Source of the DNA: Sporocytophaga sp. | GTDB taxonomy: Bacteria > Bacteroidota > Bacteroidia > Cytophagales > Cytophagaceae | Direction: 5' to 3' | DNA: 64,000 nucleotides | Assembly (NCBI RefSeq): GCF_017745095.1 | Contig: NZ_JAGHZZ010000010.1 | Span: 20,997 to 84,996, forward strand | In this document: piece by piece, positions 18,219 through 27,743 of the stretch | Layout: each line of letters opens with the position of its first letter | How positions within the stretch are numbered: the stretch's first letter is position 1 | Position numbers and translations under genes: made by a program | The notes under the pieces: model-generated | Told to the model about the DNA's origin: nothing | What the model saw: the letters and a program-made list of their open reading frames with translations, nothing else | Databases searched by the model: none

Positions 18219-18405
18219 AAGGTTGATTCAATGTATTAACCCAAAATGAAGCATTCGCCATTGAAAAATCTTGTTAATCACTATAATCAACCGCTTGAAA
18301 ATATTTTCAAATTGTTAGATTAACATCGATATTTGCTAAATGCTTAATCCCGGTTAAAGATACCAGAATCAACCTTATTTAGGGAGCAATTAAAATAAAA
18401 TGTTA

Positions 18406-18756
18406 TCAGTCAATTCCGGAAAATAAATAAAGCCATACTACTCTTGAAAATCTAAAGTTGAATGGCGATAATAAAATTATAGCAAGAATAATCGCAACCA
18501 GATTAATCATATCAAACATGCCGGTGCCAAATATTCTGCAGATAAAGTAAGTAATAAAGGCTTCAGCAGTTCCCAATGCATAGCTTACATACATAGAGCC
18601 CCAGAAGTATCCCGGTTCTCTCATAAACCTTGCTTTGCAATGAGGACAATCATTGTTCATCTCTCCAGACCTATAACTGAAAAGGTTAGGGTTTTTAAAG
18701 ATCAGTCCTTCATGACAGTAAGGACAACGGTCTTTTAATATATGAATAAGTGCCAT
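18406..18756 (-). CDS. DUF983 family membrane protein
   Basis: This 116-aa protein has an N-terminal zinc-ribbon-like pair (Cys11-x-x-Cys14 and Cys37-x-x-Cys40) followed by two membrane helices (about 53-76 and 82-100). This layout defines the DUF983 family, common in Bacteroidota and alphaproteobacteria. The PGYFWGSMYVSY segment is typical. In some organisms these genes lie near cytochrome oxidase genes, but none is present here, so no role is assigned. It is divergent from the AraC regulator at 18868. Confidence 0.9.
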   Translation of the reverse strand: MALIHILKDRCPYCHEGLIFKNPNLFSYRSGEMNNDCPHCKARFMREPGYFWGSMYVSYALGTAEAFITYFICRIFGTGMFDMINLVAIILAIILLSPFNFRFSRVVWLYLFSGID

Positions 18757-18867
18757 AGTAGTAAGTGTTCTGAATCTCTAATGCAAATTTATGGACATAA
18801 GTTCTTAAAGTTGAGGCAAAAAGTATCTATTAATAGGATTATCCGGACATTTTAATTATTATTCGGG

Positions 18868-19755
18868 ATGAAAAAAATACCTGTTTATGGCATTAGGGAG
18901 TTCTCAAAGAGTGGTTATGAAAATTACTTTTATTCTAATGATTTGCCTAACCACCTGAAAAGCCATCAGTTCATCAATAATCCTCATATTCACAGTACTT
19001 ATATCACCATTCTGTTTACAAAAGGGAAGGGTGAACATCAGATTGACTTTTCCAGCTATCCTGTGAAACCAGGTAGTGTGTTTTTACTAAACCCAGGCCA
19101 AGTCCACTGCTGGAAGCTTTCTGAACAAGCAGATGGCTTTGTCTTCTTTCATACAAGAGAGTTTTATGACAGTATTTTTACGAATAGAAAAATTACAGAT
19201 TTCCCTTTTTTCTATCTGCAACAAAACCATCCGGTTATATATCTGGATAAAAATGAAATAGCTTCAGTAAGATCTAGGTTTGAAGAAATTAATCAGGAGT
19301 TCAATTCCTTTAATTCATTCAAAACGGAGAAGCTTGGTTCTCTGATTGACTTGTTGTATATAGAACTTTCAAGGGTATATAATAAAGATGCTCACGATGA
19401 AAATACAGAAACCTCGACCAATTACTTCAAGATAAAAAATCTTCAGAAATTGATTGATGAACATTTCAGAGGGCTTAAGCTGCCACAACAATATGCAGAT
19501 TTGATGAATATGAGTACCAGGCATCTTAACAGACTGAGCAGGGAAGTGTTAAATAAGACAACAGGTGATCTCATTGCTGAAAGGATAATTCTGGAAGCGA
19601 AGCGTTTGTTGATTCATAATGATATACCTGTCGCCAATGTGGCCGATCAGTTAGGGTATGAAGATGTATCCTATTTTATCAGAGTATTTAAAAAACATAC
19701 AGGACTTTCGCCGAGAGAGTTTCAAAAGAATACAGTGAAGCCATTTTCTGGGTAG
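18868..19755 (+). CDS. AraC family transcriptional regulator
   Basis: This 295-aa regulator has an N-terminal cupin-like sensing domain (about 30-110; HIHSTYITILFTKG and VFLLNPGQVHCWKL are characteristic) and a C-terminal double helix-turn-helix of the AraC type (about 190-290; LADLMNMSTRHLNRLSRE-like first HTH, then VADQLGYEDVSYFIRVFKKH and TGLSPREFQ). It should bind DNA and respond to a small ligand. The best guess for targets is its own promoter or the divergent DUF983 gene, but no operator is evident. ATG 18868 places the first residues as in homologues. Confidence 0.9.
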   Translation: MKKIPVYGIREFSKSGYENYFYSNDLPNHLKSHQFINNPHIHSTYITILFTKGKGEHQIDFSSYPVKPGSVFLLNPGQVHCWKLSEQADGFVFFHTREFYDSIFTNRKITDFPFFYLQQNHPVIYLDKNEIASVRSRFEEINQEFNSFNSFKTEKLGSLIDLLYIELSRVYNKDAHDENTETSTNYFKIKNLQKLIDEHFRGLKLPQQYADLMNMSTRHLNRLSREVLNKTTGDLIAERIILEAKRLLIHNDIPVANVADQLGYEDVSYFIRVFKKHTGLSPREFQKNTVKPFSG

Positions 19756-19890
19756 GCATAGTTTTTTTTAAAAATATTTTTATCAGGAATAGGGGGAGTT
19801 TCAATATTGATTGTCTTGTTATCAGAATGAGCGGAAAGAGGTATCATTTCTGTGAATTCTATATATACCAACAAACTATATTGAAACAAA

Positions 19891-20610
19891 ATGAAACTGA
19901 TGAAACTAATCTTTCGCCTATTTGTAATTTTATTATTTATACACTTCAGTGCATCATGCGGCAGATGCAAGAAGGGCTCTGGAGATATCGCTAGCATTGA
20001 AAGAAGTTTGCCACAATTTAATGGTGTTGAAATCAACGGAAGCTTTGATGTACATATAAAAAAGGATTCTGTTCAAAAGGTTGTTATAACTGCAGACGAC
20101 AACATCCTTCCAATAATTGAAACAGAAGTTGAAAATGGTATACTTGAAATAGAAATTGATGAGGATGAGTGTTTGAGAAAATCAAGTAAGGTAGATCTTT
20201 ACATATCTATGCTTTCATTGAGGAGAGTGAGGCTTAATGGTTCTGGCAATGTCAATGGGGATGGGCAATTCACAGGTGATGAAATGGATGTTTCCATTAA
20301 TGGCTCAGGAAATATTTCTCTGAATTTCAATGGGGGGAATTTGAGAAGCAAAATTGATGGTTCTGGAAATATCACATTGTCAGGAATTTCATATAATTCA
20401 ACTCATGAGATCAATGGTTCGGGAAGAATTAATGCAAAAAATATGGAAAGTCAGAAGGTAGATACAAAAATTAACGGGTCAGGAAATATTTCAGTGAAAG
20501 TAATGCAGACCCTAAAAGCCAATATCTCTGGCAGCGGATCGGTGGGTTATTCCGGAAATCCTGTAAGTGAAGTTTCCATATCAGGTTCCGGCAAAGTCTT
20601 TAAGGAATAG
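19891..20610 (+). CDS. Lipoprotein with GIN domain (DUF2807, putative auto-transporter adhesin head)
   Basis: This 239-aa protein starts with a lipoprotein signal (lipobox SASC, Cys23). The mature part is a DUF2807/GIN domain, in which short strands repeat around the motif (I/L)NGSGN(I/V). At least seven copies are seen (LNGSGNV, INGSGNI, IDGSGNI, INGSGRI, INGSGNI, ISGSGSV, ISGSGKV), the pattern of a parallel beta-helix. The opening LPQFNGVEINGSFDVHI is the family hallmark. It is probably anchored in the outer membrane. The biochemical function of the family is not known despite the adhesin label. It is on the same strand as the DUF2911 gene, 110 bp upstream of it. Confidence 0.9.
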   Translation: MKLMKLIFRLFVILLFIHFSASCGRCKKGSGDIASIERSLPQFNGVEINGSFDVHIKKDSVQKVVITADDNILPIIETEVENGILEIEIDEDECLRKSSKVDLYISMLSLRRVRLNGSGNVNGDGQFTGDEMDVSINGSGNISLNFNGGNLRSKIDGSGNITLSGISYNSTHEINGSGRINAKNMESQKVDTKINGSGNISVKVMQTLKANISGSGSVGYSGNPVSEVSISGSGKVFKE

Positions 20611-20719
20611 GTAATTATAATTTTATCCCGAATGATATCAGAAAATGGTTGGTTTTTTATTGACAAGCTGTATATTCGTGGCAACAAATTTTGTCCACCA
20701 AATAATCTACAACACATTC

Positions 20720-21559
20720 ATGAAAAAACTTTCATTATCAGCATTATTCTTCTTTGCTGTTTCAGCCATGACGATTTGTTATGCACAAATTAACTCACCG
20801 AAACCTAGCCCTCTTTCAACTGTAACTCAAAAAGTTGGATTGGCAGATGTTTCAGTAACCTATTCAAGACCAAGTGCTAAAGGACGTAAAGTATTCGGCG
20901 ATGTCGTAGCATTTGATAAAATCTGGAGAACCGGTGCTAACGAACCTACAAAAGTTAGTTTCTCAGATACTGTATCTGTAGAGGGAATCAAGCTTGTTCC
21001 AGGTGAATATGCACTTTATACAATCCCTGGAGCTTCTGAATGGACTGTATTATTCGGTAAGAATACAAAAGTTCAGGCAGGTGATTTTAAAGAAGCTGAC
21101 GCAGCTGCAAAATTTAAAGTGAAATCTGAAAAAGCATGTGCTCATGTTGAGTCTTTCACAATTCAATTTACTGATTTAACTATGACTTCAGCGAACATTC
21201 AAATAAGCTGGGAAACTACAAGCGTCAAATTTAAAGTTGAAAATGATGTTGATGCTAAAGTAATGACCGATATCAAAATGAAGACTGACAATGTATTTAC
21301 TTACTTTCAGGCTGCTGGTTATTACTATGATACCAACAGAGATATGAAGCAAGCTCTGGAGTGGGTTAACAAAGCAGTAGAAAAGAATCCTGCATTCTAT
21401 ATCCTTCATTTGAAAGCAAAAATACAAGTAAAACTTAATGACTGCAAAGGTGCTGTAGAAACTGCAACGAAATCACTTGAAGCTGCTAAGGCTGCTAAAA
21501 ATGATGACTATGTGAAGTTGAATGAGAAGCTTATCTCAGAGTGCAAAGGCAAAAAATAA
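20720..21559 (+). CDS. Secreted DUF2911 domain protein with C-terminal TPR-like helices
   Basis: This 279-aa exported protein has a signal peptide MKKLSLSALFFFAVSAMTIC(YAQ). The DUF2911 domain spans roughly 25-175 with the hallmarks VTYSRPSAKGRKVFG, WRTGANEPT and VPGEYALYTIPG. The last 90 residues form helical pairs (ALEWVNKAVEKNPAFYILHL and KGAVETATKSLEAAK) like tetratricopeptide repeats. This combination recurs in Bacteroidota; the function is unknown. I start at ATG 20720 because the signal peptide begins there. An in-frame ATG at 20645 adds 25 residues that would bury it. A strong terminator follows 27 bp after the stop. Confidence 0.9.
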   Translation: MKKLSLSALFFFAVSAMTICYAQINSPKPSPLSTVTQKVGLADVSVTYSRPSAKGRKVFGDVVAFDKIWRTGANEPTKVSFSDTVSVEGIKLVPGEYALYTIPGASEWTVLFGKNTKVQAGDFKEADAAAKFKVKSEKACAHVESFTIQFTDLTMTSANIQISWETTSVKFKVENDVDAKVMTDIKMKTDNVFTYFQAAGYYYDTNRDMKQALEWVNKAVEKNPAFYILHLKAKIQVKLNDCKGAVETATKSLEAAKAAKNDDYVKLNEKLISECKGKK

Positions 21560-21586
21560 TATTCGTAATAGTGTTTAATTAATTTT

Positions 21587-21621
21587 GAGAGTCGGTGTTA
21601 ATACATCGACTCTCTTTTTTT
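21587..21621 (+). terminator. Rho-independent terminator after the DUF2911 gene
   Basis: GAGAGTCGGTG (21587-21597) pairs with CATCGACTCTC (21604-21614, one G-T pair) over a 6-nt loop and is followed by seven T residues. It separates the DUF2911 gene from the convergent symporter gene, whose stop is only 5 bp further on. Confidence 0.88.
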
Positions 21622-21625
21622 AGTT

Positions 21626-23323
21626 TTAAATTTCTGTTTGTTCCTTTTCAGATAAGATTAACTGCAATATATACCCCGCAGCAATCACGATGACTGGCCC
21701 GATAAGATTGTACCATAAAAAAGCAATGTCTGAATAGAAATACAAGAAGAATATTGTGACCTGTGCCATTATAGCTGCAATAAATACGGCATTAGATTTT
21801 ATATACTTAAAGTAAAATGCACATAAGAAGATGCCAAGAATAGTCCCATAGAATAAACTACCTAGAATATTAACTGCCTGTATCAGATTGTCTTGCTTAG
21901 ATGCGAACAATGCAAACAAAATAGTAAGTAATCCCCATACTATTGTAAGTGCTCTTGAAGCTTTCAGATAATGCCGTTCAGAAGCGTGCGGGTTTAAAGA
22001 ACGTTTATAAATATCCACACATGTAGTAGATGCTAGAGCATTCAATGCTGAAGCAGTTGAAGACATGGCAGCACATAGAATAACAGCAATTAGAAGGCCC
22101 ACTAATCCTTGAGGCATCTGGGTCATAATAAAAGTGATAAAAACGAAATCTACATCTTTTACTTCAGAATCAGGAGATGCCTGAAGAATCACTTTTTTTA
22201 CATCATTACGAATAGTCTGTTCTTCTTTTTTAATTTCAAGTAATTTGCCCTGACTGTTATCAATTGCTTGCTGGTCTTTAGCTTTAAGCGCTGTAACAAG
22301 TGTATTTACCTCATCTTTTTTTCTGATAAAATTCTTATCATATTTTTCTTCTAGTGTTTTTAGTTCACCTGCATAAACGGAATTTTTAGCGATTGCAAGT
22401 CCCGTTTTGTTGAAAAAAACAGGAGCCTGATGAAATTGGTAAAATACAAATACAAGTAAGCCTATAAATAGAATAATGAATTGCATTGGTATTTTCAACA
22501 GTCCATTAAATAACAGTCCCATGCGGCTTTCAGTGATTGATTTCCCTGAAAGATAACGCCCAACCTGGGATTGATCAGTTCCAAAATAGGAGAGGGCAAG
22601 AAACATTCCGCCAGTAATACCAGACCAGAAATTGTATCTGTCATTAGGCTGAAAGTTAAAGTCTACTAAATTCATCTTTCCCAGTTTTCCTGCAACCTGC
22701 ACAGACTCGAATAAAGAGATATCTGCTGGAAGCTTGTAAATAATAACAATACCAGCAAGTATAATTCCTCCCATCATTACAGCCATTTGTTGCTGTTGGG
22801 TTACACTAACTGCCTTAGTACCTCCTGTAACTGTGTATAAAATTACAAGGCTTCCAATGATGATATTTGTGACGTTTAAGTTCCATCCCAGAATGGTAGA
22901 TAAAATGATAGAGGGTGCGTAGATGGTGATTCCAGTACTTACACCTCTTTGAATAAGAAATAAAAGTGCTGCAAGCGTTCTTGTTTTAAAGTCAAATCTT
23001 CCTTCCAGGTATTCGTAAGCGGTGTATACATTCATCTTTGCATACAAAGGAACTGCTGTAATGGCAATGATAACCATTGCAATCGGTAGTCCGTAGTAAA
23101 ACTGAATAAACCGCATTCCATCGTCATAGGCTTGTCCCGGTGTTGAAAGAAACGTTATGGCGCTAGCCTGGGTGGCCATAATAGAAAGGCAGATAGTATA
23201 CCAGGGCATAGTCTTTGCAAGAAGAAAGTCTTCTATATTCTTACTTCCCCTTGTTTTCCAAATGCCATAACCGATAATAAACGTGAGCGTTCCGCAAAGT
23301 ACGATCCAGTCTGTAATACTCAT
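21626..23323 (-). CDS. Sodium:solute symporter (SSS family)
   Basis: This 565-aa inner-membrane transporter of the SSS family has about 13 hydrophobic helices, including the family segments TQASAITFLSTPGQAYDDG and FGTDQSQVGRYLSGKS. It imports a solute with Na+. The sequence does not name the solute. Between two helices (about residues 320-385) lies a charged coiled-coil-like insertion (LKTLEEKYDKNFIRKKDEVN and following), seen in many Bacteroidota members of this family. It is the last gene of an operon: PIG-L deacetylase, a 39-aa membrane protein, then this gene, with the ATG overlapping the previous stop (ATGA). This context suggests uptake of an acetylated sugar or the product of the deacetylase. 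Confidence 0.92.
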   Translation of the reverse strand: MSITDWIVLCGTLTFIIGYGIWKTRGSKNIEDFLLAKTMPWYTICLSIMATQASAITFLSTPGQAYDDGMRFIQFYYGLPIAMVIIAITAVPLYAKMNVYTAYEYLEGRFDFKTRTLAALLFLIQRGVSTGITIYAPSIILSTILGWNLNVTNIIIGSLVILYTVTGGTKAVSVTQQQQMAVMMGGIILAGIVIIYKLPADISLFESVQVAGKLGKMNLVDFNFQPNDRYNFWSGITGGMFLALSYFGTDQSQVGRYLSGKSITESRMGLLFNGLLKIPMQFIILFIGLLVFVFYQFHQAPVFFNKTGLAIAKNSVYAGELKTLEEKYDKNFIRKKDEVNTLVTALKAKDQQAIDNSQGKLLEIKKEEQTIRNDVKKVILQASPDSEVKDVDFVFITFIMTQMPQGLVGLLIAVILCAAMSSTASALNALASTTCVDIYKRSLNPHASERHYLKASRALTIVWGLLTILFALFASKQDNLIQAVNILGSLFYGTILGIFLCAFYFKYIKSNAVFIAAIMAQVTIFFLYFYSDIAFLWYNLIGPVIVIAAGYILQLILSEKEQTEI

Positions 23324-23439
23324 TTAAAGTAAATTGTTAATATGTAGAACAGCAGGATAGTAAAAGCAAGATTGAGCAATACAAACCAGTACATTGCTTT
23401 CCAGCTTTTAAAGAAAGGAGGCTGATCATCATTTGCCAT
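23320..23439 (-). CDS. 39-aa single-span membrane protein in the PIG-L/symporter operon
   Basis: A complete 39-codon gene fits exactly between its neighbours. It starts at ATG 23439, inside the last codons of the PIG-L gene (11-bp overlap), and its TGA overlaps the symporter ATG as ATGA. The protein starts MANDDQPPFFKSWKAMYWFV, has one hydrophobic helix (about residues 17-36), and ends in IYFK. The overlaps at both ends, the same strand and the cytosolic-charged/helix layout strongly support translation by coupling. A natural guess is an accessory subunit of the symporter (as with small subunits of other SSS carriers), but no homologue function is known to me. Confidence 0.75.
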   Translation of the reverse strand: MANDDQPPFFKSWKAMYWFVLLNLAFTILLFYILTIYFK

Positions 23440-25960
23440 TTTTTTTCTTTTTTCCTTCGTTGCCCGAAGACAATAGATTTACAAATATTCTGTAAGCTCC
23501 CGGAACTCCTGCAGGAAGCTGTCTGAACCATGAATAACTGGTGTATATATAGGTTCCCTTACCAAATTTGGTATAAAGAAGTCCTCCGTCTTTAGGTGTT
23601 TCGCCAATGTCGTGGCAGGACAGTAGGGCTTGATATTCTTTACTCCATTCATTGGGGAAATAAAGTCCTCTTTCCTGTACCCAGTTTTCAAAATCTTTAT
23701 CAGTGATTTTATTAGGAGTATTAAGTACTGGATGTTCAGGTATTAAAAACTTCACAGGAGCGTCTTCCATAGTAACCCTGTCATTAGAGAGTTTGAAAGG
23801 ATAAGGTCCTATTGAGTCAGTTACCATTCTTCCATCTCCGAATCTTGATGGCATAGTGTTGTATTGCACCACAAGTGTTCCTCCGTTTTTTACATAGTTT
23901 AGCAACAGAGGATTAATGTATCTTAATTTTTCTCTTGTATTGTAGGCTCTGATACCTATTACTATGGCATCAAAAGAAGATAATAGAGTTTGAGTAATTG
24001 CATCTTCCTTCAGAACGGTAACTTTGTATCCTATCTGGCTTAATGCTCCAGGAATGTCATCGCCAGCGCCTTGCAGGTAGCCAATATTTTTCCCTGAAAT
24101 TTTGAGATCAAGCTTCACAATCTTTGCATTAGATTCAGGTAACAGTAATTGTGGCTTGATATGATCATATTTGATGTTGATATTACCATTCTGAAGGGTA
24201 TCATTTCCTGAAACTGCAAACACTTTTAACGTTCCGATCATAGCTTCTCCGGAAGGAAATACTTTAAATTTATACCCATCTTCATTCCCTTTACCCTTGA
24301 TGGAAAAGTCTTGTACGGAAGGTTCTGCTTTCCAGCCCTTAGGTATTTCTATCATTAGTTTTCCGGAGATATGATCAATCCCGGATTTTAATCTGACTTC
24401 CAGTTCTTTTGGAGTATTATCCCCGAAGACAAGCAGACGTTCGGAAAGGTTTACAAATAATGGAGGAATTATCTCCAGTGGTCTGTATTGCTCGCCTTTA
24501 GCCGGATCAGCTTTTTTATAAACCACAGGTGTAGAATAACGAATACTTTGTCCATTAATCACAAAGTCAAACGTTGTTTCAATAGCAGGATCATTTTCAG
24601 GTTTGCCAATAAGCTGTTGGTCGTTTACATCAAACATTCCCTTACTACCTCTGTGTACCAGCCAGTAAGGCTGTGAATAGGGCATATTTGAAGGAACTTT
24701 TATCTGAGTGGAAAATGTCAAAGGAACATTATCCTTTAATGAACTTGTGAAACTACTGTCTTTATTGACCGAAAAAGAAATCTTCTTTATTTCGACAGGA
24801 ATTGAAGAACGATTAATCAGTTCTACATTTGCTTTTATCTCTTGTCCAGGAACAGCGCTGTAATCTGAAGCGATTACTTCCGTCCATAGTCCAAGACAGG
24901 TTTTGATCACATCTTCTATTTCCTGTAGTTTTATGTCTTTCCAATAACTGTCTGGTAGGGCTTTGATAAGCGTTCTGACTTCAAGCAAAGGAGTTACAGA
25001 AGCAGAAGGATTGGTTGTGTTAAAGCCAGAATAGATCTTATTCAGCAATTCGCCGATCTTCGCACCACCCTGAATCCTATTCCATGAAACATCAATGTCT
25101 TCAAATATATCCGCATTCGGTTTAGGTCCTTTGGTATGTTGAAGATATTCTATAGCAGTACCTCTGGTTCCACTGGTTCCGAATCCCTGGCTTTTATGCA
25201 TGCTTCTGCTTGCGGCGGCAATTTCAGTATATGATTGTCCTAATGTAGGATTAAAAGTACCTACATCTATCTTTAATAATCCTTCAGTTTTAAAGTCTTT
25301 TTCACTTCCATAAAACCACCAGTTGGTATTCCATAATAAACGCTTAGGTTGCCATACCTGAACATACTTCAACTGCTCAGGAAATTTTGTTGGATCTCCT
25401 GCAGCTTCAAAGGCTTCCGCAGCAAGGATTGCAGAAGCAGTATGGTGTCCATGAGTTTTGCCTGGTTCTGTATTGAAACGGGTTATCAGTACATCCGGTC
25501 TGAATTTTCTGATTACCCATACCATATCAGCAAAGACTTTTTCACGGTCCCAGATCATAAATGTTTCATCAGGGTTTTTGGAAAAACCAAAATCTTTGGC
25601 ACGAGAAAAAAATTGTTTTCCTCCATCTGTCCTTCTAGCTTCCTGAAGTTCTTGAGTTCTTATCACTCCTAGCTGTTCATTCAGTTCGGAGCCTATAAGA
25701 TTCTGACCTCCATCGCCTCGGGTAAGGGAAAGATATCCAGTATTATATAGCTTGTCTTTGGTAAAGTAAGTGATAAGTCTTGTGTTCTCATCATCTGGGT
25801 GTGCTGCAATATATAGCACACTACCCAATACGTTCAACTTCTTAATGGCCTGTTGAATTTCGGCAGCATTGTACCTTTCATTAGGTTGGGCAATGCTTGA
25901 AAATGAATTAACTATGAATAATAAAAATAAAAAGAAAATGCCGGGTTTCTGATTCATCAT
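23429..25960 (-). CDS. Secreted PIG-L (LmbE-type) deacetylase with long C-terminal region
   Basis: This 843-aa exported protein has a signal peptide (about 1-24). It opens with a PIG-L/LmbE zinc deacetylase domain (about 35-300): AHPDDE (53-58) and H170-G-H172-H173 supply the metal ligands and catalytic Asp. The family removes N-acetyl groups from amino sugars. The remaining 500 residues include beta-sandwich-like segments and a ThuA/GATase-like alpha/beta part near the end (IVIGIRAYNTREKLRYI, GGTLVVQYNT), ending in a Lys-rich tail. Such long PIG-L proteins are common in Bacteroidota. It is the first gene of an operon with the 39-aa protein and the Na+ symporter, which suggests scavenging of N-acetylated sugars or lipids. 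Confidence 0.9.
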   Translation of the reverse strand: MMNQKPGIFFLFLLFIVNSFSSIAQPNERYNAAEIQQAIKKLNVLGSVLYIAAHPDDENTRLITYFTKDKLYNTGYLSLTRGDGGQNLIGSELNEQLGVIRTQELQEARRTDGGKQFFSRAKDFGFSKNPDETFMIWDREKVFADMVWVIRKFRPDVLITRFNTEPGKTHGHHTASAILAAEAFEAAGDPTKFPEQLKYVQVWQPKRLLWNTNWWFYGSEKDFKTEGLLKIDVGTFNPTLGQSYTEIAAASRSMHKSQGFGTSGTRGTAIEYLQHTKGPKPNADIFEDIDVSWNRIQGGAKIGELLNKIYSGFNTTNPSASVTPLLEVRTLIKALPDSYWKDIKLQEIEDVIKTCLGLWTEVIASDYSAVPGQEIKANVELINRSSIPVEIKKISFSVNKDSSFTSSLKDNVPLTFSTQIKVPSNMPYSQPYWLVHRGSKGMFDVNDQQLIGKPENDPAIETTFDFVINGQSIRYSTPVVYKKADPAKGEQYRPLEIIPPLFVNLSERLLVFGDNTPKELEVRLKSGIDHISGKLMIEIPKGWKAEPSVQDFSIKGKGNEDGYKFKVFPSGEAMIGTLKVFAVSGNDTLQNGNINIKYDHIKPQLLLPESNAKIVKLDLKISGKNIGYLQGAGDDIPGALSQIGYKVTVLKEDAITQTLLSSFDAIVIGIRAYNTREKLRYINPLLLNYVKNGGTLVVQYNTMPSRFGDGRMVTDSIGPYPFKLSNDRVTMEDAPVKFLIPEHPVLNTPNKITDKDFENWVQERGLYFPNEWSKEYQALLSCHDIGETPKDGGLLYTKFGKGTYIYTSYSWFRQLPAGVPGAYRIFVNLLSSGNEGKKKKNGK

Positions 25961-26101
25961 ATTATAGCCTGATCCGATTTTATGATTATATTTTAGTTTA
26001 TAATGCCGGATCGAAGGGCCAAATTAATGTTGGATGGGTAAATAACAAAATAAAGTTTTCAACCCCGGCATTAATTTAACAAATTATTTAATTGTGGATT
26101 T

Positions 26102-27268
26102 CTAGTGATAGCTATTGAACTTCAGTTGTTTAAGTCCTGATGGTGTCTGTAAGCTGATAATATAAAGGCCTGAAGGTATATCACTGCTGACGGCACAGGA
26201 GTTCTCACAGTTCCCGCTTAAGATGTTATTTCCCATAACGTCATGTATTTGATAGTAGAAAAAGCCTGCTGTTTCAATTATTTGCCTGTTTACATTGGTA
26301 TCAAAATAAAACCTGATATCATTTTGTGTATTCTGATTTATCGAAGTGACACAATCATTAAAAGTTTTTTCACCTGGAATAATTTCTCTAATGCTGACCA
26401 TCTTGTATTCAGCCTGGTCACCATCTGTTCGTAAAAGGAAGGTACCATGTCCTTCCAGTATTATCGTTTTTGGATCGCTATACGTGCATCCTGTTATCAT
26501 TGAAGGAGCTGCAGGCCAGTTACCCTCATCAGTTACTTCTCCTACTTTCTCCCAAAAACCTCCATTGACAAGATTTCCATTTGATAATGTGTCTATATAC
26601 AATTCTAGTGTTACTTTCGAATTATCTTCGATATTATAAATAATGTATTTCATTCCTATCCATTTGTTTTCAGGCATTGGCAGGCCATCCCAGATAGGAT
26701 CTTGTTTGTGGAAGCCTGATCCTGACCAATAATCACTTGTGGGATGTTTTAGTTCTTTCTCAAAGTCCCATTTGCCATCATGTCTGAAGCGGGCATAGTA
26801 GGTTGTAGCATCGCAGTCATTTCCTCCTTGAGAAGCATGTCCCAGGGGACCGCTTCTTGCACCAACCACCATACCTCCATAAGCAGGGCCTGTATTACCT
26901 ATCCTTCTGTAATAAGCGGTAAATTCAGTATTTAAAAATTGCTGTGCTGGTACTTTCTTATTTATTAAGGAATTGATATGAAATCGAGGGCTTCCTCCGG
27001 ACATGTTCATAATTCCGTTTCCGTCTATTTTAAATCCGTTGGTACTTCCACTATGATCTTCAGTCCATCCAGTTGGATCGTAAGCATCGGCAGCGTATCT
27101 AATCGTTCTAGGAATTCCGTTATTCCAATGAACAGAGTTCCATTCAACTGTTCCGGGTTTGGTCGGATATATTTGTATGATTCCGAATGCATCAGTGGTG
27201 CATTGGGCAATTGCATTGTAGCATTGTACAGTAAGTGCTAGTAGTAAAATGGATACAGCTTTTTTCAT
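26102..27268 (-). CDS. Secreted protein with lectin/lyase-like beta-sandwich and probable T9SS sorting domain
   Basis: This 388-aa exported protein has a signal peptide (about 1-21, NAIAQ). Residues 25-300 look like a jelly-roll domain of the type found in polysaccharide-binding or lyase proteins: aromatic-rich strands such as FTAYYRRIG, TTYYARFRHDGKWDFEKE, NKWIGMKYIIYN and FLLRTDGDQAEYKMVSIREI. I cannot assign a CAZy family. The last 70 residues (IYYQ/IHDVMGNNILSG, SDIPSGLYIISLQT, LKFNSYH) fit a type A Por sorting domain. It is separated by 141 bp from the PIG-L gene on the same strand, so it could share regulation. A role in handling a polysaccharide is inferred only. Confidence 0.75.
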   Translation of the reverse strand: MKKAVSILLLALTVQCYNAIAQCTTDAFGIIQIYPTKPGTVEWNSVHWNNGIPRTIRYAADAYDPTGWTEDHSGSTNGFKIDGNGIMNMSGGSPRFHINSLINKKVPAQQFLNTEFTAYYRRIGNTGPAYGGMVVGARSGPLGHASQGGNDCDATTYYARFRHDGKWDFEKELKHPTSDYWSGSGFHKQDPIWDGLPMPENKWIGMKYIIYNIEDNSKVTLELYIDTLSNGNLVNGGFWEKVGEVTDEGNWPAAPSMITGCTYSDPKTIILEGHGTFLLRTDGDQAEYKMVSIREIIPGEKTFNDCVTSINQNTQNDIRFYFDTNVNRQIIETAGFFYYQIHDVMGNNILSGNCENSCAVSSDIPSGLYIISLQTPSGLKQLKFNSYH

Positions 27269-27743
27269 ATATTAATAGCTAATATATATTTTTTTTTCAA
27301 TGAATCTGTGGATTAAAGGGAGTATACGGAAGAATATTGCGGTAAACCATAAAAAACAGTCCCAACAAAAATGTTTTGTAAATTAATAAAATGACTGAGT
27401 GTTGTCTGTATAAATAGTTAGCTATTTGTTTGTGCAAATGACCTTCTTTATTATATTAGCCTTTTCCAGGCTCTAAGTTTTTTGTGACATCGAATTAACG
27501 TTCATAATTTTTCATACAATGTTTATCGTCTTTCGAAATGGATTTCCATTGAGAAGAGCTTCTGAATGTTTATCCTTACTTAAGTATAATTCGTTAGGTG
27601 AAAATGGCAATCGTTTAATTCATAAGTTCCATTTGCATTAGTTACTGATGATTCGTCAGAAAAAAAATTAAAATTGCTGCGGCTAGTGCTGATTTATTGA
27701 GCTTTCTGTTGCCTGAAAACATGTATGTATTCAGGTATACTTT
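27269..27743. other. 475-bp intergenic region, no gene seen
   Basis: This AT-rich region lies between two minus-strand genes. An imperfect hairpin (CCTGAAAACAT with ATGTATTCAGG, about 27715-27739) sits just after the stop of the barrel-protein gene and may end its transcript, though no T-run follows on that strand. I found no reading frame, tRNA or recognisable relic. Confidence 0.4.

Noticed and set aside
27715-27739. Terminator of the barrel-protein gene
   Set aside because: The hairpin is imperfect and lacks a T-run on the gene's strand.
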